Below, one piece after another: positions 45,167 through 53,765 of a stretch of 64,000 bases of DNA (the stretch's first letter is position 1; every line of letters begins with the position of its first letter). The notes under the pieces were generated by a model. The model made no database searches. It saw only the letters and a list, made by a program, of their open reading frames with translations, and was not told the origin of the DNA. Position numbers and translations under genes: made by a program. The stretch lies in the NCBI RefSeq assembly GCF_009905615.1, contig NZ_JAAAKW010000012.1, forward strand, positions 62,001 to 126,000. Direction: 5' to 3'. This stretch comes from Pseudomonas sp. SLFW (GTDB taxonomy: Bacteria; Pseudomonadota; Gammaproteobacteria; Pseudomonadales; Pseudomonadaceae).

Positions 45167-46015
45167 ATGCCGAATCTACGTCTTGCCTCGCTGACCGCCG
45201 AAATCGAAGCCAACGTGCGCCGTGCGTTGCTCGAAGACGTAGGCAGTGGCGACATCACCGCCCAACTGATCCCCGCCGAGCGACTGGCCAAGGCCACCAT
45301 CATCTCCCGCGACGACGCAGTGATCGCAGGCACAGCGTGGGTCGACAGCGTGTTTCGTCAGTTGGATCAGCGCGTCGCGGTGCATTGGCAAGTCGCCGAC
45401 GGCGATCGGGTCAAACCCAATCAGGCCCTCTTCCACCTCGAAGGCCCTGCCCGCTCGCTGCTGACTGGCGAACGCAGCGCGCTCAACTTCCTGCAAATGC
45501 TCTCCGGCGTCGCAACCCGCGCCCAGCACTATGCGGACATGGTGGCCGACACCCAGGTCAAACTCCTCGACACCCGCAAAACCCTCCCCGGCCTGCGCCT
45601 GGCCCAGAAATACGCCGTCACCTGCGGCGGCTGCCACAACCACCGCATCGGCCTGTACGACGCGTTCCTCATCAAGGAAAACCACATTGCAGCCTGCGGC
45701 GGCATCGCCCAAGCCATCGCGGCCGCCCACAAAATCGCCCCCGGCAAACCCGTGGAAATCGAAGTCGAAAGCCTTGATGAATTGAAGCAGGCGCTGGAGG
45801 GCGGCGCCGACATCGTCATGCTCGACGAACTGAGCCTCGACGACATGCGCGAAGCCGTACGCCTTACAGCGGGTCGCGCCAAGCTTGAAGCCAGCGGCGG
45901 GATCACGGACGCGACCTTGCGCACGATTGCGGAAACGGGTGTGGATTACATCTCCATCGGGACGTTGACGAAGGATATAAAGGCGGTGGATCTGTCGATG
46001 CGCTTGAGCATTTGA
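45167..46015 (+). CDS. nadC: Nicotinate-nucleotide pyrophosphorylase (carboxylating)
   Basis: 282 aa. Converts quinolinate and PRPP to nicotinate mononucleotide in NAD synthesis. Visible: EDVGSGDITAQL, HLEGPARSLLTGERSALNFLQMLSGVAT, LLDTRKTLPGLRLAQKYAVTCGGCHNHRIGLYDAFLIKENH (catalytic Arg/Lys/His), and the phosphate loop EASGGI. The start ATG at 45167 is behind GGAG (6 nt). Confidence 0.97.
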   Translation: MPNLRLASLTAEIEANVRRALLEDVGSGDITAQLIPAERLAKATIISRDDAVIAGTAWVDSVFRQLDQRVAVHWQVADGDRVKPNQALFHLEGPARSLLTGERSALNFLQMLSGVATRAQHYADMVADTQVKLLDTRKTLPGLRLAQKYAVTCGGCHNHRIGLYDAFLIKENHIAACGGIAQAIAAAHKIAPGKPVEIEVESLDELKQALEGGADIVMLDELSLDDMREAVRLTAGRAKLEASGGITDATLRTIAETGVDYISIGTLTKDIKAVDLSMRLSI

Positions 46016-46232
46016 CTGAAGCAATAACGTCGCCATCGGGCGTCGCCCCCACCGGCGCCCTGCATCCCCAAAGCATCGTGTTCAAGACGAACGGCCTGCT
46101 GCACGGCAGAAAATGCGAACTGCCGCACCTTTTCTCAGTTGAAAAACCCACTTCTCTCGCTAGAATCGCGAATTATTCAAATTTGTAACAAATTCTAAGA
46201 ATTGGATTACCACTCAGGGAAGGAGAATTTCT

Positions 46233-46652
46233 GTGAAAACAAAAATGCTGTGCGCGCTGGCCATTACCCTCATCTCCGGCTGCGCCTCCATGGGCGGCGA
46301 AGACAAATTCAGCGCCTCTTACGTCCAGTCCCACCTCATCCCGCACAAAACCACGCAAGCCCAAGTTCAGGCCCTCTACGGCGTGCCCGACAGCCAGTCC
46401 ACCTACTCAGATGGCAGCTACCGCTGGAGTTACGATAAAACCGGCAACCTGAGCGCCGCCTCGAACCTGGTCGGCTACATCCCCGGCGCAGGCGCCGTCG
46501 GCAGCGCGCTGGGCGTGGCCAGCTCCGCCAACCAAGCCTCCAACGCCGCGTCAACCGCCGCTGGCAAGGTGAATGGCGACGTCGAGAACCACGGGAATAG
46601 TCTGAGTATTCATTTTGGTAAGGACAGGGTTGTGAGCTACTGGACGCTTTGA
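46233..46652 (+). CDS. BamE/SmpA-like lipoprotein
   Basis: 139 aa. GTG start behind AAGGAGA. Lipoprotein signal with lipobox LISGC (Cys 17). The SmpA/OmlA-type segment HKTTQAQVQALYGVPDSQSTYSDGSYRWSYDKTG is about 38-70; a Gly/Ala/Ser-rich stretch (about 78-115) follows. It resembles BamE in fold only; the true bamE is at 9285. Probably outer-membrane anchored. Function unknown; followed by a strong terminator. Confidence 0.78.
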   Translation: MKTKMLCALAITLISGCASMGGEDKFSASYVQSHLIPHKTTQAQVQALYGVPDSQSTYSDGSYRWSYDKTGNLSAASNLVGYIPGAGAVGSALGVASSANQASNAASTAAGKVNGDVENHGNSLSIHFGKDRVVSYWTL

Positions 46653-46726
46653 GGTCCCACCCCGAGTCTGGCCGCCAGCTTCTACGGTAACCACGAACTT
46701 CACGACCTTTACTGACACCGTAACGA

Positions 46727-46756
46727 GAAAAGCCCGATCTGCAGATCGGGCTTTTC
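46727..46756. terminator. Bidirectional terminator
   Basis: Perfect 30-nt palindrome with arms GAAAAGCCCGATCTG and its complement. It serves the plus-strand lipoprotein gene and the convergent YecR-like gene. Confidence 0.9.
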
Positions 46757-46823
46757 ATATCTGTGAATGCCTTTCCTATTGCTCAAAGCTCAACATCGCA
46801 AGGGGTTGGGCAACGGTCATAAG

Positions 46824-47345
46824 CTACTGCCCCATGATGATCCGATAGCGGCGCTGATATTCCTCGTAGGAAACGTTCTCCTGCATTAGCTTTTGCACTT
46901 GCTCGTTCTGGAAAGCCTCTTTGCTCATCGGCTGAGGCGCACCGGATTGCACGGGGGCTGGTGCATCAGACTGAACACGTGCAGGCGCCGCGGTTGGCGG
47001 TTGGTTTCCGAGATAGTTCAGCGGCCGAGGCGTCTGTTCCAGACTGCCAAGGCATTGGTACTTGATCGCCACCTGCCAGGCCGAGCATTCCCCAAACCCT
47101 CGACGCGCCTGACAGGTCTGCGTCTGACCACCGAAGGGTTCAGCGTCCTGGTATCCCCACAGTGCACACTTCGATTTGGCGATGGTGTACGCCTGCTGCT
47201 TGTCGACAACGGGTATTTCAAGACTGTTGAAATCGTAGGCCACATCTATCACCCCATCGGCCCTGCTGCCGCCCGTGGCGTAGAAATCCTTATGGGTGTT
47301 GCAGGCTGAAAGCAAAACGAACACCGCGACCAAAAGCACGCGCAT
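46824..47345 (-). CDS. YecR-like lipoprotein
   Basis: 173 aa. Lipobox LLSAC (Cys 15). YecR-type region: YATGGSRADGVIDVAYDFN, then a Cys-containing segment (KSKCALWGYQDAEPFGGQTQTCQ..FGECSAWQ) that likely carries disulfides. The Pro/Ala/Gln-rich linker (about 115-140) precedes a C-terminal helix. YecR is linked to flagellar regulons in enterics; no flagellar context here. Function unknown. Confidence 0.75.
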   Translation of the reverse strand: MRVLLVAVFVLLSACNTHKDFYATGGSRADGVIDVAYDFNSLEIPVVDKQQAYTIAKSKCALWGYQDAEPFGGQTQTCQARRGFGECSAWQVAIKYQCLGSLEQTPRPLNYLGNQPPTAAPARVQSDAPAPVQSGAPQPMSKEAFQNEQVQKLMQENVSYEEYQRRYRIIMGQ

Positions 47346-47393
47346 CGGTACATCCTTGTGACGTGAGGTGAATGCTGCACACGCAGCGGATGT

Positions 47394-47423
47394 AAAAAAG
47401 CCCGGGGGCTAGCCCCGGGCTTT
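47394..47423 (-). terminator. Terminator after tRNA-Thr
   Basis: On the minus strand AAAGCCCGGGGC and GCCCCCGGGCTTTTTT form a G/C-rich stem with a T-run, 10 nt past the tRNA CCA. Confidence 0.88.
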
Positions 47424-47432
47424 GGGTGTAGC

Positions 47433-47508
47433 TGGTGCCGAAAATAGGAATCGAACCTACGACCTTCGCGTTACGAGTGCGCTGCTCTACCGACTGAGCT
47501 ATTTCGGC
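47433..47508 (-). tRNA. tRNA-Thr (anticodon CGT)
   Basis: 76 nt with encoded CCA. Acceptor GCCGAAA/TTTCGGC, D-arm GCTC...GAGC, T-arm GTAGG-TTCGATT-CCTAT, anticodon loop CTCGTAA. The top anticodon-stem pair next to the loop is an A-C mismatch (A31, C39) where enteric thrW has A-U. Lies 32 bp from the pilA stop; in P. aeruginosa the tRNA-Thr next to pilA marks the variable pilin locus. Confidence 0.96.
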
Positions 47509-47540
47509 GGACACTGCATCAAGCGTAGCAACAGAAAGAT

Positions 47541-47963
47541 TTAGTTTTTGACATAGTTGTTGTCAACGCACTTATCACTGTACGCCCAAGTCAGTACACC
47601 ATCAGTCAGAGTTGGTGTCAGAACACATTTATCAGTTGTCGCGATGCCCTTGAATGCATTCGGCGTAGCGGTGATGACAGCGGTCGTGGCGGTGAGCGCG
47701 ATGCTATTGAGCGCACCTGTTGTCTTAGCGGTTGGCATAACCTGCTGAATTTTCGCAGCGGTGTCGCAGGCCGCGAGCGAGTTCTCTTGAGCAACACAAA
47801 CCCCAATTGCAGCCTTGATCGGCGCCATGCCGTTTACGACTTCAGTGTATGCAGCTTTTTTAACATACGTCTGGTAAGCAGGCAGCGCCACGGCGGCCAG
47901 GATGCCGATGATCGCCACGACAATCATCAGTTCAATCAGTGTAAAACCTTTTTGTGCCTTCAT
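47541..47963 (-). CDS. pilA: Type IV major pilin PilA
   Basis: 140 aa prepilin. Leader MKAQKG cleaved by PilD before FTLIELMIVVAIIGILAAVALPAYQ; E5 of the mature protein is present. The globular part has four Cys: GVC/AAC in the middle and the C-terminal D-region pair (DKCVLTP...SDKCVDNN) that makes the pilin disulfide loop. GGAG lies 8 nt before the ATG. Divergent from pilB, behind a sigma-54-type promoter. No pilin accessory gene lies between pilA and the tRNA. Less G/C-rich than neighbours. Confidence 0.95.
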   Translation of the reverse strand: MKAQKGFTLIELMIVVAIIGILAAVALPAYQTYVKKAAYTEVVNGMAPIKAAIGVCVAQENSLAACDTAAKIQQVMPTAKTTGALNSIALTATTAVITATPNAFKGIATTDKCVLTPTLTDGVLTWAYSDKCVDNNYVKN

Positions 47964-48006
47964 CGCCAGTACTCCAAGCGTCAATTTGGTGTTGCTCAGA
48001 AATACT

Positions 48007-48025
48007 AAAGCACGGTGCGTGCCAA
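48007..48025 (-). promoter_or_regulatory. Sigma-54 (RpoN) promoter of pilA
   Basis: On the minus strand TTGGCACGCACCGTGCTTT has GG and GC exactly 10 bp apart, matching the TGGCACG-N4-TTGCT consensus except for one base in the -12 box. It is about 45 bp upstream of the pilA ATG. pilA in P. aeruginosa is known to need RpoN with PilS-PilR, so the same control is expected. Confidence 0.82.
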
Positions 48026-48184
48026 TCGTAGAGTCGATAAGCGCTGGGTGCCGCTCGTGTTTAGCGGTTTTTTGACCTCCAATGGCCAGCACTAAGTGAC
48101 AATTTTTGTCATCCTCATGATCGTTAATTGGCAGTCAGGCCTGACTAGGCTATAAACACGCAATGTATGTATCTGGTGGCCGTA

Positions 48185-49879
48185 ATGACTGATGTCGTCC
48201 TCACCGGTTTGGCGAAACAGTTGGTTGTAGCCGAACTACTCAACGAAAAAACCGCTCAGCAGGCTTATCAGCAAGCTCGACGCGACAAAATCTCGCTGGT
48301 GAGCCATCTGGTTCAAAACAAGCTCGTGAAAAGCCTGACGTTGGCGGAGCTTGCCTCAGACCAATTCGGTTTGCCATTTCTGGATCTGAGCACGCTCGAC
48401 AGAGAAAGCCAACCCAAAGGGCTTGTTAGCGAAAAGCTAATACGCCAACATTCGGCCCTGCCACTGTGGCGAAGAGGCAATAAGCTATTTGTGGGCGTGT
48501 CTGACCCCACTAACCACCAGGCAATCACAGACATCCAATTCAGTACAGGCCTCAACACTGAGGCAATTCTGGTGGAGGATGATAAGCTCACTGCCGCTAT
48601 AGAGAAATTTTTCGACAGTCATTCAGGCATGGGAGACATGGCAGATGTCGATCTAGGCCTTGAGATCGAAGCCGTAGACGACAGTAACGAAAACTCAATT
48701 GGCAATCAGGATGCGGATGACGCCCCGGTTGTCCGTTTTGTAAACAAAATGCTGATGGATGCCATTCGTCTGGGCTCATCCGACTTGCACTTTGAGCCGT
48801 ATGAAAAACTCTTCAGGGTGCGCTTACGCACAGATGGGATATTACACGAGGTCGCTAAGCCTCCGATTCAGTTAGCTGGCCGCATCGCGGCGAGGCTGAA
48901 AGTCATGGCTGGCTTAGATATTTCCGAACGCCGCAAACCCCAAGACGGGCGAATAAAACTTCGGATATCAAAACACCGTGCCATCGATTTTCGTGTGAAC
49001 ACGCTACCCACATTATGGGGCGAGAAAATTGTGATGCGGATACTCGACCCCACTAGCGCACAGATGGGCATTGATGCATTAGGTTACGAGCCTGAGCAAA
49101 AAGAATTGTACCTCCAGGCACTTCAACAGCCTCAAGGCATGATTTTGGTCACGGGTCCAACTGGCTCAGGCAAAACCGTTTCGCTCTATACCGGCCTGAA
49201 TATTCTGAACACTGTGGATATCAACATATCTACTGCGGAGGACCCAGTCGAAATCAACTTGGAAGGCATCAACCAAGTAAACGTCAATCCTCGTCAAGGC
49301 ATGGATTTTTCGCAAGCCTTAAGAGCCTTTCTCCGGCAGGATCCGGACGTCATCATGGTGGGAGAGATACGAGATCTCGAAACTGCGGAAATCGCCATTA
49401 AAGCGTCGCAGACCGGCCACATGGTACTTTCAACGCTACACACCAACAGTGCAGCAGAGACATTGACCCGCCTGCATCATATGGGTGTAGCAGCCTTCAA
49501 TATTGCGACGGCTATTAATCTAATAATCGCGCAGCGTTTGGCGCGAAAACTTTGTCCCCACTGCAAAAAAGAAATTGATCTCCCTCGCGACACTTTGATT
49601 TCTGAAGGTTTCCCAGAAGATAAAATTGGAAAATTCAAACTTTACTCCCCGGTGGGCTGCGAGCAATGCAATGGTGGTTATAAAGGCCGTGTTGGGATTT
49701 ACGAAGTAGTAAAAAACACTCCTGCGTTGGAGCGCGTCATCATGGAAGAAGGCAACTCAATCGAGATTTCTGAACAGATGCGGAAGGACGGCTTCCATGA
49801 CTTGCGTACCTCTGGACTGATGAAAGCCATGCAAGGCATGACCAGCCTTGAGGAAATCAATCGCGTGACCAAGGATTAA
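48185..49879 (+). CDS. pilB: Type IV pilus extension ATPase PilB
   Basis: 564 aa. N-terminal MshEN-type domain (about 1-150); Walker A GPTGSGKT (about 325-332); Asp box and Walker B FLRQDPDVIMVGEIRD; His box STLHTNSAAETL; a zinc tetracysteine (CPHC ... CEQC) near the C-terminus. Powers pilus extension at the inner membrane base. The start ATG is behind GGTGG. 2 bp before pilC. Codon use is visibly richer in A/T than pilD. Confidence 0.97.
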   Translation: MTDVVLTGLAKQLVVAELLNEKTAQQAYQQARRDKISLVSHLVQNKLVKSLTLAELASDQFGLPFLDLSTLDRESQPKGLVSEKLIRQHSALPLWRRGNKLFVGVSDPTNHQAITDIQFSTGLNTEAILVEDDKLTAAIEKFFDSHSGMGDMADVDLGLEIEAVDDSNENSIGNQDADDAPVVRFVNKMLMDAIRLGSSDLHFEPYEKLFRVRLRTDGILHEVAKPPIQLAGRIAARLKVMAGLDISERRKPQDGRIKLRISKHRAIDFRVNTLPTLWGEKIVMRILDPTSAQMGIDALGYEPEQKELYLQALQQPQGMILVTGPTGSGKTVSLYTGLNILNTVDINISTAEDPVEINLEGINQVNVNPRQGMDFSQALRAFLRQDPDVIMVGEIRDLETAEIAIKASQTGHMVLSTLHTNSAAETLTRLHHMGVAAFNIATAINLIIAQRLARKLCPHCKKEIDLPRDTLISEGFPEDKIGKFKLYSPVGCEQCNGGYKGRVGIYEVVKNTPALERVIMEEGNSIEISEQMRKDGFHDLRTSGLMKAMQGMTSLEEINRVTKD

Positions 49880-49881
49880 CG

Positions 49882-51099
49882 ATGGCCACCAAAGCAGTAA
49901 AAATCAGCGTCTACGCTTGGGAAGGGTTGGACAGGAAAGGAACTAAGGTCACTGGTGAGATCAACGGGCATAATATTGCGCTCGTTAAGGCACAGCTCCG
50001 CAAGCAAGGCATCAACCCACTCAAGGTACGAAAAAAAGCTGCGTCAATATTTGGCAAAGGAAAAAAAATCAAGCCTCTGGACATCGCATTTTTTAGCCGC
50101 CAAATGGCTACGATGATGAAAGCTGGTGTCCCACTGCTTCAGTCGTTTGACATCATCAGTGAAGGCTCGGCCAATCCTAATATGCGCAAACTCGTAGATG
50201 ACGTTAAGCAGGAAGTGGCTGCAGGACACAGTCTCGCGACATCTCTGCGTCAAAAGCCTCAGTACTTCGACGATCTGTTTTGCAATTTAGTTGATGCAGG
50301 AGAACAAGCGGGCGCCCTCGAATCGCTACTGGATCGGGTAGCTACTTATAAGGAAAAGACAGAGTCCCTCAAAGCGAAAATCAAAAAAGCGATGACTTAC
50401 CCCATAGCGGTAGTGGTCGTTGCCTTTGTCGTGACAGCCATTTTGCTGATAAAAGTAGTGCCTCAATTTCAGTCCATATTCGAAGGATTTGGGGCAAAGC
50501 TCCCAGCGTTCACTCTTTTGGTAATTGGACTCTCACAAATAGTCCAAGATTATTGGTATCTATTGCTTATCGCTATGGCACTAACCTTTGTTGCCTTCAA
50601 AAGAGCACATCTCAAATCTGAAAAATTTCGAAACTTCGTTGACCGCTCCCTATTAAGAATTCCAGTAATAGGACCTCTATTGTTTAAGTCAGCGGTTGCG
50701 AGATACGCGCGTACACTTGCTACAACGTTTGCAGCTGGGGTGCCTCTTGTTGACGCTCTTGATTCGGTGGCAGGGGCTACAGGCAACGTGGTTTTTCGAA
50801 ACGCCGTTCAAAAGGTCAAACAAGATGTATCCACCGGTATGCAGCTTAATTTCTCAATGCGTAGCACCGGAGTATTTCCGATGCTCGCAGTGCAAATGAC
50901 AGCCATTGGCGAGGAGTCTGGCGCCCTGGACTCCATGCTGGACAAGGTTGCAACCTACTATGAAGACGAAGTCGACAACATGGTCGACAGCCTCACATCT
51001 TTGATGGAGCCGATGATTATGGCCGTCCTCGGGGTCATCGTCGGCGGCCTCGTAATCGCAATGTACCTACCAATCTTCCAGCTCGGACAAGTCGTCTAA
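49882..51099 (+). CDS. pilC: Type IV pilus inner membrane platform protein PilC
   Basis: 405 aa. Two T2SSF (GspF) helical domains (about 70-195 and 275-395; SRQMATMMKAGVPLLQSFDII and YARTLATTFAAGVPLVDALDSV), and three hydrophobic segments (about 170-195, 215-235, 375-398). It couples PilB to pilin insertion. A/T-richer than its downstream neighbour; the shift to strongly G/C-rich codons happens near its 3' end. 2 bp before pilD. Confidence 0.97.
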   Translation: MATKAVKISVYAWEGLDRKGTKVTGEINGHNIALVKAQLRKQGINPLKVRKKAASIFGKGKKIKPLDIAFFSRQMATMMKAGVPLLQSFDIISEGSANPNMRKLVDDVKQEVAAGHSLATSLRQKPQYFDDLFCNLVDAGEQAGALESLLDRVATYKEKTESLKAKIKKAMTYPIAVVVVAFVVTAILLIKVVPQFQSIFEGFGAKLPAFTLLVIGLSQIVQDYWYLLLIAMALTFVAFKRAHLKSEKFRNFVDRSLLRIPVIGPLLFKSAVARYARTLATTFAAGVPLVDALDSVAGATGNVVFRNAVQKVKQDVSTGMQLNFSMRSTGVFPMLAVQMTAIGEESGALDSMLDKVATYYEDEVDNMVDSLTSLMEPMIMAVLGVIVGGLVIAMYLPIFQLGQVV

Positions 51100-51101
51100 C
51101 C

Positions 51102-51974
51102 ATGTCCCTCTCCGACTTCTTGGCCAGCTCTCCGCTGGCCTTCGCTGTTTGCGCTTTAATCCTGGGTCTACTCGTCGGCAGTTTCCTCAACGTCGTCGTT
51201 TACCGCCTCCCCAAAATGATGCTGCGCGACTGGAAAACCCAAGCCCGTGAGGTGTTGGAACTTCCACCAGAACCCAATCCGGAAACCTTCAATCTCCTGC
51301 TCCCCCACTCTCGCTGCCCGCATTGCTCCCACAAGATCCGCGCATGGGAAAACCTGCCTGTCGTGAGCTATCTCGCCCTCGGCGGGAAGTGTTCGAGTTG
51401 CAAGGCGCCGATCAGTAAACGTTATCCGTTGGTCGAGCTGGCGTGCGGTGTGATGTCGGCATTTATCGCCTGGCACTTCGGCTTCGGTTGGCAGGCGGGC
51501 GCTGTGTTGGTGTTGAGTTGGGGGTTGTTGTCGATGAGTTTGATCGACGCCGATCACCAGTTGTTGCCGGATGCGATTGTGTTGCCGTTGTTGTGGCTGG
51601 GCCTGATCGTCAATGCGTTCGGGCTGTTTGCTTCGCTGAGCGATGCGGTATGGGGTGCGGTCGCGGGGTATTTGGTGTTGTGGACGGTGTTTTGGCTGTT
51701 CAAGCTGATCACGGGCAAGGAAGGCATGGGCTATGGCGATTTCAAGTTGCTGTCGATGCTGGGGGCCTGGGGTGGTTGGCAGATTTTGCCGTTGACGATT
51801 TTGTTGTCGTCGATTGTCGGCGCGGTGCTGGGCCTGATTTTGCTGCGTGTGCGCAATGTCGAGACGAGCACGCCGATCCCGTTTGGGCCGTATCTGGCCA
51901 TCGCGGGGTGGATCGCGTTGCTGTGGGGTGATCAAATAACGTCTTCGTATTTGCAGATCGCCGGTTTCAGATGA
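51102..51974 (+). CDS. pilD: Prepilin leader peptidase/N-methyltransferase PilD
   Basis: 290 aa polytopic inner membrane aspartyl protease. The cytoplasmic zinc loop has CPHC and CSSC (about 70-105). The catalytic Asp residues are in SLIDADHQLLPD and GYGDFKLL (GxGD). It cleaves PilA and type II pseudopilins and N-methylates the new Phe. The gene ends with a 4-bp ATGA overlap into coaE. Confidence 0.97.
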   Translation: MSLSDFLASSPLAFAVCALILGLLVGSFLNVVVYRLPKMMLRDWKTQAREVLELPPEPNPETFNLLLPHSRCPHCSHKIRAWENLPVVSYLALGGKCSSCKAPISKRYPLVELACGVMSAFIAWHFGFGWQAGAVLVLSWGLLSMSLIDADHQLLPDAIVLPLLWLGLIVNAFGLFASLSDAVWGAVAGYLVLWTVFWLFKLITGKEGMGYGDFKLLSMLGAWGGWQILPLTILLSSIVGAVLGLILLRVRNVETSTPIPFGPYLAIAGWIALLWGDQITSSYLQIAGFR

Positions 51975-52606
51975 CTTCTCCTCACGCGCAGCAACCTGCA
52001 ACACCCTGGATTCTTGGCCTGACGGGCGGCATTGGCAGCGGCAAGAGTGCGGCGGCGCAGTGTTTCGCGGATTTGGGCATTCATTTGGTGGATGCCGATA
52101 ACGCCGCGCGCTGGGTCGTCGAGCCTGGGCGTCCTGCGCTGGCGCAGATTGCCGAGCACTTCGGTGAAGGTGTTTTGCAAGCCGACGGCACGCTGAACCG
52201 AGGCGCGCTGCGGGAGCTGATTTTCAAGGAGCCGCAGCAGCGTGTCTGGCTTGAAGGTCTGTTGCATCCGCTGATCCGCGAGGAAATCCGTCAATACCTG
52301 GCCCATGCCGAATCGCCTTACGCGATTCTGGTGTCGCCGTTGTTGCTGGAGACGACCCAGCATCAGATGGTGCAGCGGGTGTTGGTGATAGACGTGCCGG
52401 AAGCGGTGCAGATCGAACGCACGGTGTTGCGCGACAAGACCAATGAAGAGCAGGTCCGGGCAATCCTCAAGGCGCAGGCGAGTCGTGAAGAACGGCTGAG
52501 TCGCGCGGATGATGTGATCGTCAATGACCGAGACCCGGCCTGGCTGAAAAGCGAGGTCGAGCGACTGCATCACTTTTACCTAACTTTGCGTGGAGGCCAA
52601 TCATGA
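51971..52606 (+). CDS. coaE: Dephospho-CoA kinase
   Basis: 211 aa. Last step of CoA synthesis. P-loop GLTGGIGSGKSAAA (residues 16-29), LVDADNAARWVVEPG, and HPLIREEI. Start overlaps the pilD stop and its own stop overlaps yacG (ATGA both times), so pilB-pilC-pilD-coaE-yacG is one tightly coupled operon. This order is standard in pseudomonads. Confidence 0.97.
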   Translation: MTSPHAQQPATPWILGLTGGIGSGKSAAAQCFADLGIHLVDADNAARWVVEPGRPALAQIAEHFGEGVLQADGTLNRGALRELIFKEPQQRVWLEGLLHPLIREEIRQYLAHAESPYAILVSPLLLETTQHQMVQRVLVIDVPEAVQIERTVLRDKTNEEQVRAILKAQASREERLSRADDVIVNDRDPAWLKSEVERLHHFYLTLRGGQS

Positions 52607-52806
52607 GCCAACCAATGACCGTCGATTGTCCAACCTGCGGGGCCCCTGTCGAGTGGAAGCCCGAGAACACGTTTCGGCCGTTCTGTTCGGACCGTTGCAA
52701 GTTGATCGACCTGGGCGCGTGGGCGTCGGAAGAGCATGCGATTCCGGTGGCGCCGGATGCGGAGGATGAGTTGTTTTCCGGTGAGTTTGATCCTAAGCAG
52801 CATTGA
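52603..52806 (+). CDS. yacG: DNA gyrase inhibitor YacG (zinc protein)
   Basis: 67 aa. Zinc ligands C-x2-C ... C-x3-C (CPTCGAPVEW...FCSDRCKLIDLGAWASEEHAI). E. coli YacG binds GyrB and inhibits gyrase. The acidic tail (PDAEDELFSGEFD) is normal. Last gene of the pilBCD-coaE operon. Confidence 0.95.
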   Translation: MSQPMTVDCPTCGAPVEWKPENTFRPFCSDRCKLIDLGAWASEEHAIPVAPDAEDELFSGEFDPKQH

Positions 52807-52888
52807 GCCCGCCTCAACACCGGAGTGTTTCTGGCCTCAACAATGGTTTCAGATGTTCGGTTGTGCCAGTTCCAACGTGCTCGCAGGA

Positions 52889-52951
52889 TTTGCTGCCGCT
52901 GCGCGTCAGATCGCAGGCAAGCCAGCTCCTACGACCTTCGGCCAGAATCAA
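52889..52951 (+). repeat. Intergenic repeat, 'TTTGCTGCCGCTGCGCG' family, copy 1
   Basis: About 63 bp beginning TTTGCTGCCGCTGCGCG and ending CGGCCAGAATCAA, with an inner palindrome-like GCAGGCAAGCCAGCTCC. Related copies are at 60991, 63512 (inverted) and 63616. Between convergent yacG and the ECF-like gene. Confidence 0.82.
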
Positions 52952-52970
52952 GAACACCGCTGCATCCGCG

Positions 52971-53654
52971 TTAGGGGCCGTCGCCCTTTGACGGCGGGGA
53001 CAGATACCTCGTGCGGTTGAACGTCTCCAGCCATTCCGGGCAGAACACGACCAGCGCTGTGATGATCACGCCGTTGATGAACGCTTCGGGAAAGACGATC
53101 AGCCATATGTAGCCGATGAAATCCTCCAGCCACTCGGGCATGGCGAACAGGCCGTCGTGCCAGAGCAGGCCCATCGCGACCAGCAGGCAAGCGAGCGCGG
53201 CCAGTCCGGCGGCGAAGAAGCCGGAGCAGAAGATGTAGGTGAATGGGCTTTTCGGTTGGGCACGTTCGACGATCAGCGAGCAGCCTTCAGTGATCAGCAC
53301 CGGCAGCACGATCAGCACTAGGCCGTTCACCCCCAGCGGCGCCAGTTCCTGTCGTCCCAACGCCAACAAGCCAAGCTGCGCAATGAACCCGCCGACGATC
53401 GCCAGTGGCCAGTCCAGCAGCAACGTCACCGCCGTCATGCCGAGGAAGTGAAAGGAGACGCCGGTGTCGAAGTCGCGGCGCATCAGCCACAGCAAAAACA
53501 GCGCGAAGACCGTGCCGAACAGCAGGTGCTGACGTCGTGCGTCGGTGAAGAGTTCGACCCAGGGACAGCGCCAGATCGCCCACCCCAGCACCGGCAGATA
53601 AAACAACCAGGCGAGGGTCATGGTCTGCGCAGTCAGCACCTGTGCTCCGATCAT
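52971..53654 (-). CDS. Energy-coupling-factor (CbiM-like) membrane protein
   Basis: 227 aa with six to seven hydrophobic segments and conserved Phe-His-Phe (SFHFLGMTA) and FPEAFINGVI patterns seen in CbiM-like ECF permease components. Pseudomonads carry an orthologue just after yacG. No ATPase or T-component is adjacent, so its role is unclear. The start is uncertain: the ATG at 53654 has no good ribosome site; a GTG a few codons in (after GGAGCACAG) or the later MTLAWLFYLP are alternatives. Confidence 0.65.
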   Translation of the reverse strand: MIGAQVLTAQTMTLAWLFYLPVLGWAIWRCPWVELFTDARRQHLLFGTVFALFLLWLMRRDFDTGVSFHFLGMTAVTLLLDWPLAIVGGFIAQLGLLALGRQELAPLGVNGLVLIVLPVLITEGCSLIVERAQPKSPFTYIFCSGFFAAGLAALACLLVAMGLLWHDGLFAMPEWLEDFIGYIWLIVFPEAFINGVIITALVVFCPEWLETFNRTRYLSPPSKGDGP

Positions 53655-53765
53655 CTCCGTTGCTCTTGTACGTTCGGATAACGACAGTCTAGCCCGACGC
53701 AAAAACACCCGATGGCGCGGGTTGATTCGCGCCATCGGGTGGGAAGACTTACCAAGTTGTGTGAG

